Of a DNA stretch of 64,000 nt, positions 1 through 8,729 are shown in pieces (position 1 is the first letter of the stretch; the number at the start of each line of letters is the position of its first letter). Location: the NCBI RefSeq assembly GCF_024539675.1, contig NZ_JAHHIT010000054.1, positions 1 to 64,000 on the forward strand. Direction: 5' to 3'. A model generated the notes under the pieces. That model made no database searches, was not told the origin of the DNA, and saw only the letters and a list, made by a program, of their open reading frames with translations. The position numbers were made by a program, and so were the translations under genes. This DNA is from Streptomyces hilarionis. Lineage in GTDB: Bacteria > Actinomycetota > Actinomycetes > Streptomycetales > Streptomycetaceae.

Positions 1-421
1 CTCGCGCTCGCATCATGACCAGAGGACTGCCAACACGGGCCCTGACCTGCCCCAACACGGCCTTATGCAACGCCCTTTAGGCCTCACGTGTCGGCAGTCG
101 CACCGTGGTGAGAGCTGCTGTGGTGGTGTGCCGGCGGGGACGACTCCATCGTCCGCCGACGTCGCCAAGGCGGTGGTGCGGCGGATGCGGCCGCCGGTGG
201 AGTGCCCTCACCCCATGGCGCGTCGTCCGCCGCAGCCCGGACACGCAAGGCGCGGCGCGGCACCGCATCCGTCGCCGTGCGGTTCGCTCCGCGACCACGC
301 CGTCCGGCGCCTCGACGGCGCCCGGCCGGTGTCGGTCACTCCGCGGGCCGCGATGGGGGCGTCGAAGCCGCGAATGCGCCGAGACCGCCGGTGCCCGCCG
401 GATCGGCGGCGTCGCGTCGGC

Positions 422-1027
422 TCATGAGGCCGATACCAGCGGGCGCAGGGGGGTGGAGCGGAGCCGATCGCCCAGGGGTTGGGACCACCGCCGCACGACG
501 GTCATCAGCAGGAACGCGACGATCCCCCCTTCCAGCACTCCGGCCACGACATCGTGCGGATAGTGCGCGCCGACCCACACCCGGGAGCCTGCCATCGCCA
601 CGGCGGCCACGGCCGCGGCCACCCCCAGCCGACGTGAGACGAAGAACAGGGCCACCGCAGAGGCGGCCGCGATCGCTGCATGGTTACTGGGGAAGGACCA
701 GTCTCCGGGCGCCGGACACGCTTCCAGGGTCTTCACGCGCAGGACCTGACACGGCCGCTCCTCGTGCACCACCAGTTTCACCATTGCGTCCACGCCGTAC
801 GCCACGAGCACGACTACGGGCACGGCCAGCGCCGTGACCGCCGCCGCGCACCCGGACCGGCGCGCGAACCACCAGCCGACGCCCGCCAGGACGACGAAGA
901 CCGCGAGCCCAAATGTCGACCAGAACGACAGCGCGCCGTTCACCCAGCCCGGCGTGTGCCGGGCCAGGCGCACCACGTCCAGGTAGGCGGAACCGTCGAT
1001 CGAGGCTCCGCCGAAGGCCGAGATCAC
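422..1027 (-). CDS. PAP2-superfamily membrane phosphatase
   Basis: Probable integral-membrane lipid or pyrophosphate phosphatase of the type 2 phosphatidic acid phosphatase family, 201 residues. The three family motifs are present in order: KLVVHEERPC, then PSNHA, then SRVWVGAHYPHDV with its catalytic His/Asp pair. Several hydrophobic helices surround them. I place the start at the GTG at 1027, because GGGGAG sits 5-6 bases upstream; an upstream GTG at 1045 would add six residues but has no ribosome site. The start overlaps the stop of the DedA fragment in a GTGA arrangement, so translation is probably coupled to it. The natural substrate (undecaprenyl pyrophosphate or phosphatidic acid) cannot be read from the sequence. 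Confidence 0.85.
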   Translation of the reverse strand: MISAFGGASIDGSAYLDVVRLARHTPGWVNGALSFWSTFGLAVFVVLAGVGWWFARRSGCAAAVTALAVPVVVLVAYGVDAMVKLVVHEERPCQVLRVKTLEACPAPGDWSFPSNHAAIAAASAVALFFVSRRLGVAAAVAAVAMAGSRVWVGAHYPHDVVAGVLEGGIVAFLLMTVVRRWSQPLGDRLRSTPLRPLVSAS

Positions 1028-1218
1028 CTGCTCTCCCCCTTGCACGGCAGGCCGGCCCGGAACAGCTGGGAGTCACCCGGCAGGAACACCCCGATCAGCA
1101 AGCCCGATTCGGCGAACCTCACCGCCCCCACCCCCGCCACTCCGAAGGCGGCTCGCAGGGAGGGGGCGTCGAACAGGTCGACAGCGAGGTGCGACGACAG
1201 GTGGACGGGCGTGGACAT
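1024..1218 (-). pseudogene. DedA-family membrane protein, N-terminal fragment only
   Basis: This 64-residue reading frame ends in VRFAESGLLIGVFLPGDSQL, which matches the conserved start of DedA-family proteins (normally about 200 residues, involved in undecaprenyl-phosphate or lipid recycling). All later DedA helices and motifs are absent. The last few codons run directly into the ribosome site and start of the PAP2 gene. DedA and PAP2 genes often lie together, so the simplest reading is an internal deletion that kept the 5' end of dedA and its coupling to PAP2. It could still act as a translated leader for the phosphatase gene. DedA identity rests on one motif read by eye. Confidence 0.6.
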
Positions 1219-1274
1219 CGTCGCAACCCCTTCGTTCCTGCGGAGCGGGCTCGGCGCAACAGCGCCCCACCACT

Positions 1275-1311
1275 GACTACATTTCTGTAGACGGTCTACT
1301 GAACTGTAGAC
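1275..1311. promoter_or_regulatory. Tandem dyad operator upstream of dedA'/PAP2
   Basis: Two dyads of the form GNCTAC-N6-GTAGAC lie side by side: GACTACATTTCTGTAGAC (1275-1292) and GTCTACTGAACTGTAGAC (1294-1311), with centres 19 bases apart. They sit 57 bases upstream of the dedA fragment start. The CTAC/GTAG half-sites resemble BlaI/MecI/CopY-type operators, which is an inference. No matching repressor gene is visible next to the site. Confidence 0.6.
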
Positions 1312-1406
1312 GATGACGGGGGAGGATCGCCGACGGGGAGAGGATGGTGCCGACCGCTGAACTCGCCGCTTTCTGTCACCCCGCGCGGATCTGTCTCTCC
1401 GGCGGT

Positions 1407-1433
1407 GATGGACGAGATGGACGAGATGGACGA
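1407..1433. repeat. Three 9-bp tandem repeats (GATGGACGA)
   Basis: Three perfect copies of GATGGACGA in an apparently non-coding interval (about 1312-1539) that otherwise shows no gene. This is one of several short intergenic arrays in the window. Confidence 0.85.
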
Positions 1434-1539
1434 GAACGATGTCAGGTGGGAGGGCAGGCCAAGGGCCGGGAATCGTGCGCTCCCAACCGCGACGACCCGG
1501 ACGCCTCCAGACGCGGGACTCGGAGTGGACGACGGCAGG

Positions 1540-1932
1540 TCAGGCCGGACTCCGGTCGTGGTAGTGGCGGACGATCTCGTGGAACGCGGCACGGTCGCCG
1601 TCGTCGAGGCGGTAGGTGTCACGTCGGGGGAGCGGTGGGCGGGTGCAGTCCGGACCGTGGACCTGGCCGCCGGAACGCTCCCAGAACCGGCAACATGGCG
1701 TCAGCGGCCGGACCTGCTCACCGGCCTCCAGCTGTGCCGCGCGCCGTGCCTCGGCCCGCGCGCGGTGGTGCGCGCCCCGGCACACGGCGTCGGCGACGAG
1801 CAGGCTGGGCGCGGCCCAGACGACGAGGATCCCGAGGAGCCACTCGTGGTGGGCGAAGAACCAGGCCGAGATCGCCAGTTCGGCGAGGATCACGGCGCGG
1901 CAGGCGCGGGCGAGGGCGAGGTGTCGGGTCAC
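1540..1932 (-). CDS. Small membrane protein of unknown function
   Basis: A 130-residue protein with a hydrophobic stretch around residues 15-55 (ILAELAISAWFFAHHEWLLG then ILVVWAAPSLLVADAVC), followed by a basic stretch and a Cys/His-containing tail (PCCRFWERSGGQVHGPDC). The tail pattern looks like a conserved Streptomyces family, but I cannot name it. The start is taken as the GTG at 1932, which has CGGAG six bases upstream; the frame is open to a GTG at 1968. It lies alone between the STR region and the YhgE gene on the same strand. Function unknown; a small membrane-associated regulator or metal binder would be speculation. Confidence 0.6.
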   Translation of the reverse strand: MTRHLALARACRAVILAELAISAWFFAHHEWLLGILVVWAAPSLLVADAVCRGAHHRARAEARRAAQLEAGEQVRPLTPCCRFWERSGGQVHGPDCTRPPLPRRDTYRLDDGDRAAFHEIVRHYHDRSPA

Positions 1933-2131
1933 GGGCGGCTCCGGGTGGGCGGACTGGTCCTGGTGCACTTGCGGATGCCCCGTCCAGCCCGCATCAGCCC
2001 CCGCGGACGGAGTCGAAATCAGCCTCCGCGGATGAAGTCGAAGATGCCGAAGCGGTGGAGGGAACGGCGTCGAGGGCGGCCGTCGGCGCGCTGGTTGCCC
2101 GTAGGTCCCGGATGAAGGGGTCGGCCGGCTG

Positions 2132-3445
2132 TCACGACTCCGGCGAGCGGGGGGACGCGGGGGCTGCGGGGCGTTCGGTCAGCCGGTGCAGCCCCTTGCG
2201 GTCGTAGTACAGCACCATGGCGAATCCGAACAGAAGGGCGAGGGCGCTTCCGACGGCGATCATGACCCAGCCCCGCGTCAAACCGGCGTCGGCCCGGGCA
2301 TCGAAGTAGAGGATGGCCCTCACGCCGTCGCTCAGTTGCCGCATCGGTTCGAACAGCGCCAGGAAGCGGAAGAAGCCCGGTACGGCGTGGAGCGGAATCG
2401 TCGCGCCGGAGGAGGGCAGAGCCAGGGCGATGAACACGAACATGGAGACGACTTGGCCGATCCCGCCGAAGGCGGCGTTGATGGCCTGCACTCCCAGGCC
2501 CACGGCCAGGCTCGCACAGTAGGAGAAGATCCACAGCAGAGGCAGATGCGAGGCGTCCATGCCCAGGATCCCGATCGCGGCGATCATGAGCAGGCTGGTG
2601 GTGAGCACGAGGATGCCCGCGGTCATGAGCATCTTCAGCAGCAGCGTCTGCGTGCGACTGATCGGTACGGTGGGACGCCGGGTGTGCCAGGGCCCGAGCT
2701 CGTTGTCGGTGTATCCCAAGCCCGCGTCGACGCCGTTGTTGATGATGTTTCCACCGACGAACCCGGTCAGGACCAGCAACAAGGTGAAGTAGAAGGCGCT
2801 CAGTCCGAGGCCGCTGTGGTCACCGATGGGATGGCCCACTGCGGTGGTCACGGTGACAGGGTCGCCCAGGAGCGACTGGCCCGTGGTGTCGGTGCCCTGC
2901 TCCGCGGCGTGGGCCGCCAGTTGCCGACCGATCGTCAGGGACGCCTGGTGAGCCGCGCGCTGGGTGATCTGGCTGGCCAGGGAGGAGCCGAGGCTGCCCA
3001 GCCCTGGGTTCGTGAGCACGGTGAGGGCGGGCCGCTTGGTGGCCTGGGTGGTGGTCAGTGCAGCCACTGAGCTGGTGAAGTCACGCGGGATCACCAGAGC
3101 GCCGTAGATCTTGCCGGACGCGAGTTGGTCCTGCATCTGCCGTTGGCTGAGCTGACGCCATTGCACGGCTTCCGGTGGGGTTGCCGAAGTGACCGCCCGG
3201 CTCACTTGTGCGCCCAAGGTCTGGCTTTGTCCGGGCAGCGGCGGCCCCTGGTCCGAGTTGACCAGTGCGATGGGAAGGTGACGCAGGTTGCCGTTCGGGT
3301 TGAGAATGCCGCCCATGTAGAGCAGCGTCAGGCACAGCGCCACCAGAGCGGACAGGATGGTCGGCACCAGCCAGAGCTTTCCGTGCCGCACCACGACGAC
3401 GGCGCGTGCGAGTCCGGGCTGCTTCGGGGAATCCTTTGAGGTCAT
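2132..3445 (-). CDS. YhgE/Pip-type (DUF3533-like) ABC-2 membrane protein
   Basis: A 437-residue membrane protein. It has one N-terminal helix (LWLVPTILSALVALCLTLLY), a large extracytoplasmic domain containing LPIALVNSDQGPPLPGQSQT and GALVIPRDFTSSVAAL, then five to six C-terminal helices. This is the layout of YhgE/Pip and ABC-2 permease-related proteins. The start is ATG 3445 with TGGGAG just upstream; 21 further in-frame residues upstream lack a ribosome site. Relatives are linked to phage infection or export of amphipathic compounds, but no ATPase gene is adjacent, so the role here is open. No partner genes are nearby on this strand. Confidence 0.8.
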   Translation of the reverse strand: MTSKDSPKQPGLARAVVVVRHGKLWLVPTILSALVALCLTLLYMGGILNPNGNLRHLPIALVNSDQGPPLPGQSQTLGAQVSRAVTSATPPEAVQWRQLSQRQMQDQLASGKIYGALVIPRDFTSSVAALTTTQATKRPALTVLTNPGLGSLGSSLASQITQRAAHQASLTIGRQLAAHAAEQGTDTTGQSLLGDPVTVTTAVGHPIGDHSGLGLSAFYFTLLLVLTGFVGGNIINNGVDAGLGYTDNELGPWHTRRPTVPISRTQTLLLKMLMTAGILVLTTSLLMIAAIGILGMDASHLPLLWIFSYCASLAVGLGVQAINAAFGGIGQVVSMFVFIALALPSSGATIPLHAVPGFFRFLALFEPMRQLSDGVRAILYFDARADAGLTRGWVMIAVGSALALLFGFAMVLYYDRKGLHRLTERPAAPASPRSPES

Positions 3446-4546
3446 GAAACTCCCATGGGGGGCGGTACTGCGCTGTCGGGGTGAGGCCGCCTTGCGCCTC
3501 GGCGGCACGACTACGTGTCCCCTCGGTCACTTCCGCCCATGTGTCACCCCGCTCGTGGACCAGGAAGCCCACCACAGCGATCGAAGGCCGTCCCTCGACT
3601 CGGAGTCGGACCGAAGCCCGTCTGGACCCGCATCAGCTCGTCCGGGCTCATCGACGAGTTCACGGGGAAGTGCGGGGATGGCACGACCGACTCCCTGTTT
3701 CGACATGTCGTCCGTGGCGGGCCTCCGACAGGCAGCTCGCGGGGCCTGACTCGCTGCGCTGACGCGGGTTCGCAGTGGCGACGCTGTTGTTGTTCAGTGC
3801 ACTGACCTCGAACAGATCCCTGAGCGAGCACACCGGCCTGAACGCTGCACCCTCAGAATGCACCTCCGCCCGGCAGTGCGCACCACGTGACAGTCGGTGG
3901 CGAGATTCCCGCACGGTCGGACCTCGTCATTCCCGGCCCGCCGACAGCGGGCGAGGGAATGGGCCCCGCAGGTTGACGTACAACGATCCCGGTTCGCCAT
4001 CGCCAAGGATCCGCGTCAGGCATCCCTCCGGCAGTTCCAGAAGCTGCCGCAGGTCGTCGGCCAGCCCCAGAAGCTGCCGCAGGTCGTCGGCCACCTTGTC
4101 GAGGCCCGGCTCGTCCGGTGACGCCGTCCGTGTCCGATGAACCGACCTGTCAGGGCCCGCGAGGCAGGAGGCACCGCCGCCGTTCGAGCGGATGGCCGCC
4201 TTCCGGTCCTCGCCGCCGCCGAAAGCACCCCGCATCTCCAGTTCGCGAAAGACGTCGCTCGCCGTGGCGAGGAAGTAGCCCCTGCCGCCGTCTGCTCAGG
4301 TGAGGGCTGTCGAGGCGCACGTCGACGGCGCGGGGAAGCGTGCTCTCGGCGCGCAGACCTCGGGGGAGTCGGGACGCATCGAGGCCGCCCGTCGGGCGAT
4401 GAGGATGCCGAACACCGCGGAGCGCCCACCGGCGGGCCGGTGAACGGGTCGACGATACGCCGACGGTGGGTCCGTGACGGATTTGGTGATGCGGTTGCCG
4501 GACGGATGATCTAGGGTCGCGCTGTTCTCAGGGGAGGGGATGACGC
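3446..4546. other. 1.1 kb without a convincing gene
   Basis: No reading frame here has Streptomyces-like codon use over a useful length. The only structured piece is the 30-bp duplication at 4037-4096. On the minus strand that duplication encodes a repeated DDLRQLL(G/E)L segment followed by PEGCLTRILGDGEPGSLYVN, which looks like the tail of a former protein; I do not recognise it. Confidence 0.5.
4037..4096. repeat. Tandem duplication of 30 bp
   Basis: Two adjacent, near-identical 30-bp units (4037-4066 and 4067-4096), each containing AAGCTGCCGCAGGTCGTCGG. Thirty bases is ten codons, so the duplication would keep a minus-strand frame open. Confidence 0.85.
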
Positions 4547-5278
4547 ATGGGGCGTATGGGTCGGTGGGCAGTGGTGTGCGCGGCTGCGTTGCTGGTGACG
4601 GTGGGGTGCGGGCAGCGTCAGGCGCAGTACGGCCCTGACTTCACCAGCGCCGGGGAGTTACCGGAGAAGCTTGGCACGAACGGGATCACCATCACCGTCG
4701 GTGATCCCGACGCGCCGGTGACGGTGCACCTGTATGAGGATCCCCGCTGCCCGTACTGCGAGGAGTTCGAGACCACGGGGGGCAGTTCGCATCTGCGGGA
4801 GGCGATGCTCGGCCGCTGGGCCAGGGTCGAGTACACCCTTGCCTCCTTCCTGGACGACCGGGTCGGCGGCACCGGGTCGAAGAAGGCCGTCAACGCGCTG
4901 CGCGCCGCGCTGGAGGCAGGCAAGTTCGTGGAGTACCACGAAGTGTTGTACGCCAACCAGCCCGATGAGAGCGTCGACGGCTACACCGACGCCTACCTGC
5001 TGGAACTGGCAGGCCGGGTGAAGGGGCTGCGCGGCCCGGAGTTCGATGCGGCCGTGAAGTCCATGAAGTACACCTCCTTCGTGACGTCCTCTCAGAAGGC
5101 CTACGAGAAGGCCGGGGGAGCGCAGGAGCCCGAAGGTCCTGGTACGCCCACCGTGGTGATCAACGGCAAGCGGATCCCGTCGGAGTACAACACCCTGCTC
5201 CTACAGAGCGACGCTTTCGCCGGGCTGCTGGAGAAGATCCACGATGAGCCCGGAGAATGGCAGGACACCGAGCTCTGA
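4547..5278 (+). CDS. DsbA-like thioredoxin-fold lipoprotein
   Basis: A 243-residue exported disulfide oxidoreductase. The N-terminus has a hydrophobic segment ending in VTVGC, a plausible though imperfect lipobox with Cys21 as the lipidation site. A thioredoxin-type active site follows in YEDPRCPYCEEFE (CPYC, near residue 67), and the helical insertion and C-terminal GTPTVVINGKRI (cis-Pro region) fit DsbA/thioredoxin_4 proteins. The ATG at 4547 is preceded by GGGAGGGG. It probably oxidises or isomerises disulfides of secreted proteins at the outer membrane face. It carries a TTA codon at 4658-4660 (residue 38), so translation may depend on the bldA tRNA. It stands alone, converging on the GyrB-like gene. 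Confidence 0.85.
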   Translation: MGRMGRWAVVCAAALLVTVGCGQRQAQYGPDFTSAGELPEKLGTNGITITVGDPDAPVTVHLYEDPRCPYCEEFETTGGSSHLREAMLGRWARVEYTLASFLDDRVGGTGSKKAVNALRAALEAGKFVEYHEVLYANQPDESVDGYTDAYLLELAGRVKGLRGPEFDAAVKSMKYTSFVTSSQKAYEKAGGAQEPEGPGTPTVVINGKRIPSEYNTLLLQSDAFAGLLEKIHDEPGEWQDTEL

Positions 5279-5332
5279 ACGCGAACAAGCCCTGCCCCCG
5301 TCAGGCTTGCCGGGTCGACTTGAAGAGCAAGG

Positions 5333-6520
5333 TCACCACTTCCCGTGCCCGGCGCAGGCGTTGACGATGTGGCGGACGATGGCCGCGGCCTCGTTCGGGT
5401 TGCGGTTCAGCCAGTCGCTGAGGTGTCGGCGGATGACCTCTTGGACGTAGGTGTCGGCCTCGGGATTGCTGAGCCTGGTCCTGGTCGATCCTTCGAAGAC
5501 AGGATGAGCGAGTTTCACAGAGATGACCGCGCTCAGGCCCTGTTGAACGGCCTCGGCCGTAAGGCCTTGGCCGTCTGCGCATATCTGCGTGTGGCGGCGT
5601 GCGTAGTCGTTGACGACGTCCGTGAGTGCGGTACGGAAGCCGTGTTCGTGGGTGCCGCCTTCCCGCGTGCGGGTGTTGTTCGCGAAGGAACGGACTTCTC
5701 CTGGGGACCAACCGCTCCACTGCATGGCGACCTGCACGAGGATCGTCCGGTTCTCGTCCTCCGCCTCGAAGGCGATGGCGGGGGAGTGGACGAGACTCCC
5801 CGGGTAGGGGGTGAGGCGGGCGACGTAGGCGCGAAGGCCGTCTTCGTGGTGGTAGCGGACCGGCCGCTCCGGCCGCTCGTCGGTCAGTGAGACGGCCAGG
5901 CCGCTGTTGAGGAAGGCCAGTTCCTCCAGGCGCTCCGACAGCGTGGCGAATGAGTACTGGGTGGTCTCGAAGATGTCGGCGTCGGGCATGAAGGCGATCG
6001 CGGTGCCGTGCTCGCTCGTCTCCTCATGTCTCGTCAGGGCGGTGACCGGGAAGCCCTTCTCGTAGGCCTGCGTCCAGCGGCGGCCGTCTCGGTGGACCTC
6101 GACCGTGAGACGGGTCGACAGCGCGTTGACGACGGCCAGCCCCAGGCCGTTGAGGCCACCGGAGACCTGGTATCCGGCGTGGGACTGGGGTCCGAACGAC
6201 AACTGCGTCAGTTCGCGTTCGAGGGCGGACATGCCGGCGGGCTCCTGCGCCTCGACCGGCAGGCCCCGTCCGTCGTCCATGACGCGAATGCCGCCGTCCG
6301 CGGTGATCGTGACGTCGATGGCGTCGACGTGGCCGGCCAGGTGTTCGTCGACGGCGTACGAGACCACCTCGTAGACCAAGTGGTGCAGGCCTCGCTCGCC
6401 GGTCGAGCCGATGTACATGCCGGGCCGCCTGCGTATCGCATCGAGGCCCTCGAGTACCTGGATGTGACTGGCGTCGTACTCGCTCACGTTCGCTGCCCGA
6501 CCGGGGCTGGATTCGGTCAT
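5333..6520 (-). CDS. Stand-alone GyrB N-terminal (43K-like) protein, ATP site degenerate
   Basis: A 395-residue protein covering only the GHKL ATPase and transducer domains of type II topoisomerase B subunits; it stops where the gyrase 43K fragment ends, and the Toprim half is absent. Conserved parts are RRRPGMYIGSTGERGLHHLV, DDGRG, the GGLNGLG lid and GGTH. However, the Mg-binding Asn of the N-box (E-VVDN in E. coli GyrB, Asn46) is replaced in YEVVSYAVDE by Tyr (codon 6356-6358), and the QTK loop Lys is changed (FEGSTRTRL). ATP hydrolysis is therefore doubtful. ATG 6520 has GGGAGG seven bases upstream. It could be a gyrase-modulating or resistance-related paralogue, or a decaying duplicate. 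No gyrA-like partner is nearby. Confidence 0.85.
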   Translation of the reverse strand: MTESSPGRAANVSEYDASHIQVLEGLDAIRRRPGMYIGSTGERGLHHLVYEVVSYAVDEHLAGHVDAIDVTITADGGIRVMDDGRGLPVEAQEPAGMSALERELTQLSFGPQSHAGYQVSGGLNGLGLAVVNALSTRLTVEVHRDGRRWTQAYEKGFPVTALTRHEETSEHGTAIAFMPDADIFETTQYSFATLSERLEELAFLNSGLAVSLTDERPERPVRYHHEDGLRAYVARLTPYPGSLVHSPAIAFEAEDENRTILVQVAMQWSGWSPGEVRSFANNTRTREGGTHEHGFRTALTDVVNDYARRHTQICADGQGLTAEAVQQGLSAVISVKLAHPVFEGSTRTRLSNPEADTYVQEVIRRHLSDWLNRNPNEAAAIVRHIVNACAGHGKW

Positions 6521-7171
6521 GAAGCACCCTCCCTGGGACGTCCTGTGCATGGTGAGCGCACGTCACCGAACAGGCGTGGAGAACACCCCGTCCGCGCTGC
6601 CGTGCGTGCACGTCCATCCTAGGTATTGGGAGTAAAACATGCAGGTCAGACCCCATATGCTGGGGTCTCGGATGGTCGTGTGCGCGACGTTGTCGACAGC
6701 CTGGTTCTGGAATGCCGCCATCAGGAGCAGAGCATCACGCAGACCCCGCCACGGGCGTGCAGGGGGTGTTCTGGACGCGAGCCAGGGGACCTTTCCTCAC
6801 GGATTTCCCCGCAGCCCTTCCGTGCCGCCTGCGGCCTCTCACCCAGGAGTACTGGCTGGAGGCGCTGTTCGAGGAGTTGTAGACGCAAGCCCAACGCACT
6901 GTGCACCCACGCCGAACGACAGCCGGAGGACGCCGGGGCATTCTCGATTGCGGAACCTGTCGGAAGGAAGGGCGGCCGGCAGGGAAGCCGGTTCCGTACC
7001 TCCTTGCGGTGGGGCTGCTTCGCCGACCCCGTGCGGCAGCACTGCTCCGACACGCCTGAGACCGACCGTGATGGTGAACGCTGTGGCCGCGCGCGCAAGG
7101 CGCCGTGCATGCATGCCTCGATCGGTTCTGAGGCGGTCCACGCATGTCCTTGCTCGACGAATGGAGACGAA
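6521..7171. other. 650-bp intergenic region
   Basis: Divergent region between the GyrB-like gene and the secreted protein gene. No supported coding frame and no clear operator was seen; both flanking promoters should lie here. Confidence 0.5.
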
Positions 7172-7630
7172 ATGATTCAGCGTCGATTCCGCCGTTCGCT
7201 GACGGTGGCTGCTGTCGCCTTCGGCGCGGCGGTCATGGCCGCCGCGCCGGCTTCCGCGGCGCCCACCTGGCAGCCATGGGTGCGTCCGGGCGACAGCGTG
7301 TGCGGGCCCACCGACCATCACTCCGTGTCCATGAAGGTGATCTTCCAGACCTGCCTGGTCGTCAACCACAGCAATGACACGATGCAGCCGGTCCTTCTCG
7401 TCCGCAACAACGCCACCGTGGCCATCACCATGACAAGCTCGTACGTGCATTCCGCGTGGCACTTCGACCCTGACGCACACTGTGTCGAACAGCCACTGGC
7501 CGCGGGACAGCTGCTCGCCTGTTACGGCGAAACGTCGGCCTACATCCACGGCGAGAACGTCGGCTGGGGCGGCATCACCTACAACGGCGTTGCCGACAGA
7601 ACTCAGCCCGCCACCCTGACGATGCCCTGA
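7172..7630 (+). CDS. Small secreted protein, four cysteines
   Basis: A 152-residue protein with a textbook Sec signal peptide: RRFRR, a hydrophobic core, then APASAA with cleavage expected near residue 31. The mature part of about 120 residues is polar, with four cysteines (DSVCGP, FQTCLVV, AHCVEQ, LACYGE) that could form two disulfides, and a Gly/Trp-rich end (GENVGWGGITYNG). ATG 7172 is preceded by GGAGACGA. I do not recognise the family. The size and cysteine count resemble other small exported Streptomyces proteins, including the pair at 58.2-59.0 kb, but the motifs differ. Its neighbour downstream is a transposase remnant. Confidence 0.8.
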   Translation: MIQRRFRRSLTVAAVAFGAAVMAAAPASAAPTWQPWVRPGDSVCGPTDHHSVSMKVIFQTCLVVNHSNDTMQPVLLVRNNATVAITMTSSYVHSAWHFDPDAHCVEQPLAAGQLLACYGETSAYIHGENVGWGGITYNGVADRTQPATLTMP

Positions 7631-7724
7631 GCAGTCGCGGAACGCGCACGAATAATGCTGACCGTGTGGGAGTCCGGTCGGCCGCGGTGGTGACCGCATG
7701 CACTTCGGCGTCACCGAAGCCGGG

Positions 7725-8049
7725 AGCACGGCCGGCCGCCTCGGCTGGTCTTCGCTGACAGTGCCGACAAGGCGTACGCCTCCCGAAAGAGCCGCGCCAA
7801 CCGTCGGCGGCGCGGATTCCGGTGCACCGTCGCCGACAGCGCCGACCAGGCGCGTAACCGCGAGGAGCGAGGATCTCGCGGTGGCCGACCACCGCATTTT
7901 GGCCCCCGTCGACTACCCGTGAACGTCCTGCGGTCCAGTGCGGGATCAACCGCCTCAAGAGACATCGCGCCGTTGCCACCCGGCACGACGAAGTAGCGGT
8001 CCGCTACGAGGCCCTGTCCTCGTAGCGGCCATCAACGAGTGGCCGTGAT
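7725..8049 (+). pseudogene. IS5-family transposase, 3' remnant
   Basis: Three consecutive frame segments reconstruct the C-terminus of an IS5-type (IS112-like) transposase: ADKAYASRKSRANRRRRGF with [12 protein letters not shown] (7742-7905), then [19 protein letters not shown] with [14 protein letters not shown] (about 7918-8018), then LVAAINEWP with a stop (about 8023-8049). At least two frameshifts separate them, and the N-terminal half is absent. It cannot be active. It marks the left edge of a decayed stretch reaching about 9 kb. Confidence 0.75.
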
Positions 8050-8072
8050 CGGCACGTTTCGCCCGGGGGAGT

Positions 8073-8360
8073 TCAGAGTTCGATGCCCAAGCCGTCCAGG
8101 AACTCCTGGAACAGATCCTTCACGAACGGGTCGGACCGCTTCGTCGGCACATCGACGACCGACTGGGGGAAGAAAGTCGGGCCGGCCACCCGAGTCCAGG
8201 CCACAGCACGCTTCGCGGCCTCCTCCGGCCCCGAGAGCCAGTCGTCGGCAGATTGGCCGTCCCCCGCCAGGTAGGCGGACATTACCGCCCGATCGAGACA
8301 AGCACCCCAGGTTTCCTGGTCCACGGTCCGGCCTTCAGGGACGAGGCAGTCGCTGTCCAT
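8073..8360 (-). CDS. Hypothetical 95-residue protein
   Basis: A short acidic/basic balanced frame (WLSGPEEAAKRAVAWTRVAG, then TFFPQSVVDVPTKRSDPFVK) with good codon bias, ending in FLDGLGIEL. It starts at ATG 8360 with only a weak GGA-containing ribosome site. It is flanked on both sides by pseudogenes, so it may itself be a fragment of a longer gene. I recognise no domain. Confidence 0.45.
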   Translation of the reverse strand: MDSDCLVPEGRTVDQETWGACLDRAVMSAYLAGDGQSADDWLSGPEEAAKRAVAWTRVAGPTFFPQSVVDVPTKRSDPFVKDLFQEFLDGLGIEL

Positions 8361-8474
8361 GACGAATCCGGCACGGACCGGCTGCCCAGTGACCTCAACC
8401 AGTGCGATGGGGCTCTCCTCATCGAGAGACGGAAGCCGACCCTGTGCGACAGCGTGCGCTCCTTTCGGTAGCGC

Positions 8475-8700
8475 TCAACACCCGGTCGGCGCGGGAACTG
8501 ACCGTCTCCTACTGCGTGTTCATGGCGGCCTGTGTCTTCGGGCGACTGTCCGACGCCCGCCACCGGGCGAGCCGGATCGAGGCCGAGCAGGCCGCCGCAC
8601 ATGAACGGGCCCGGATCGCGCGGGAGATGCGCGACATCCTCCCCCACGCGGTGAGCCTGATGATCGTCCAAGCGGGGCCGGGCCGGTGCCGGTGCCACGG
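8475..8700 (+). pseudogene. Histidine kinase (HisKA_3) remnant
   Basis: The segment reads HERARIAREMRDILPHAVSL then MIVQAG, clearly the dimerisation/phosphorylation region of a NarL-type histidine kinase (normally ARIARELHDILAHAVSLMVVQA). The phospho-accepting His of the LHD motif is replaced by Arg, and the ATPase domain is missing. The frame runs into a serine-hydrolase remnant, so this is a truncated, inactive piece. Confidence 0.65.
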
Positions 8701-8729
8701 CTACCGGTCGATGACGCTGGACGACAGGA

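Noticed and set aside
1..421. Several overlapping frames at the left edge
   Set aside because: All are Arg/Pro/Gly-rich with no motif, start context or consistent codon bias; nothing supported.
4016..4429. 137-residue minus-strand frame covering the 30-bp duplication
   Set aside because: Ser/Arg/Pro-rich without Streptomyces codon bias. A different minus frame over the duplication looks better but has no recognisable identity.
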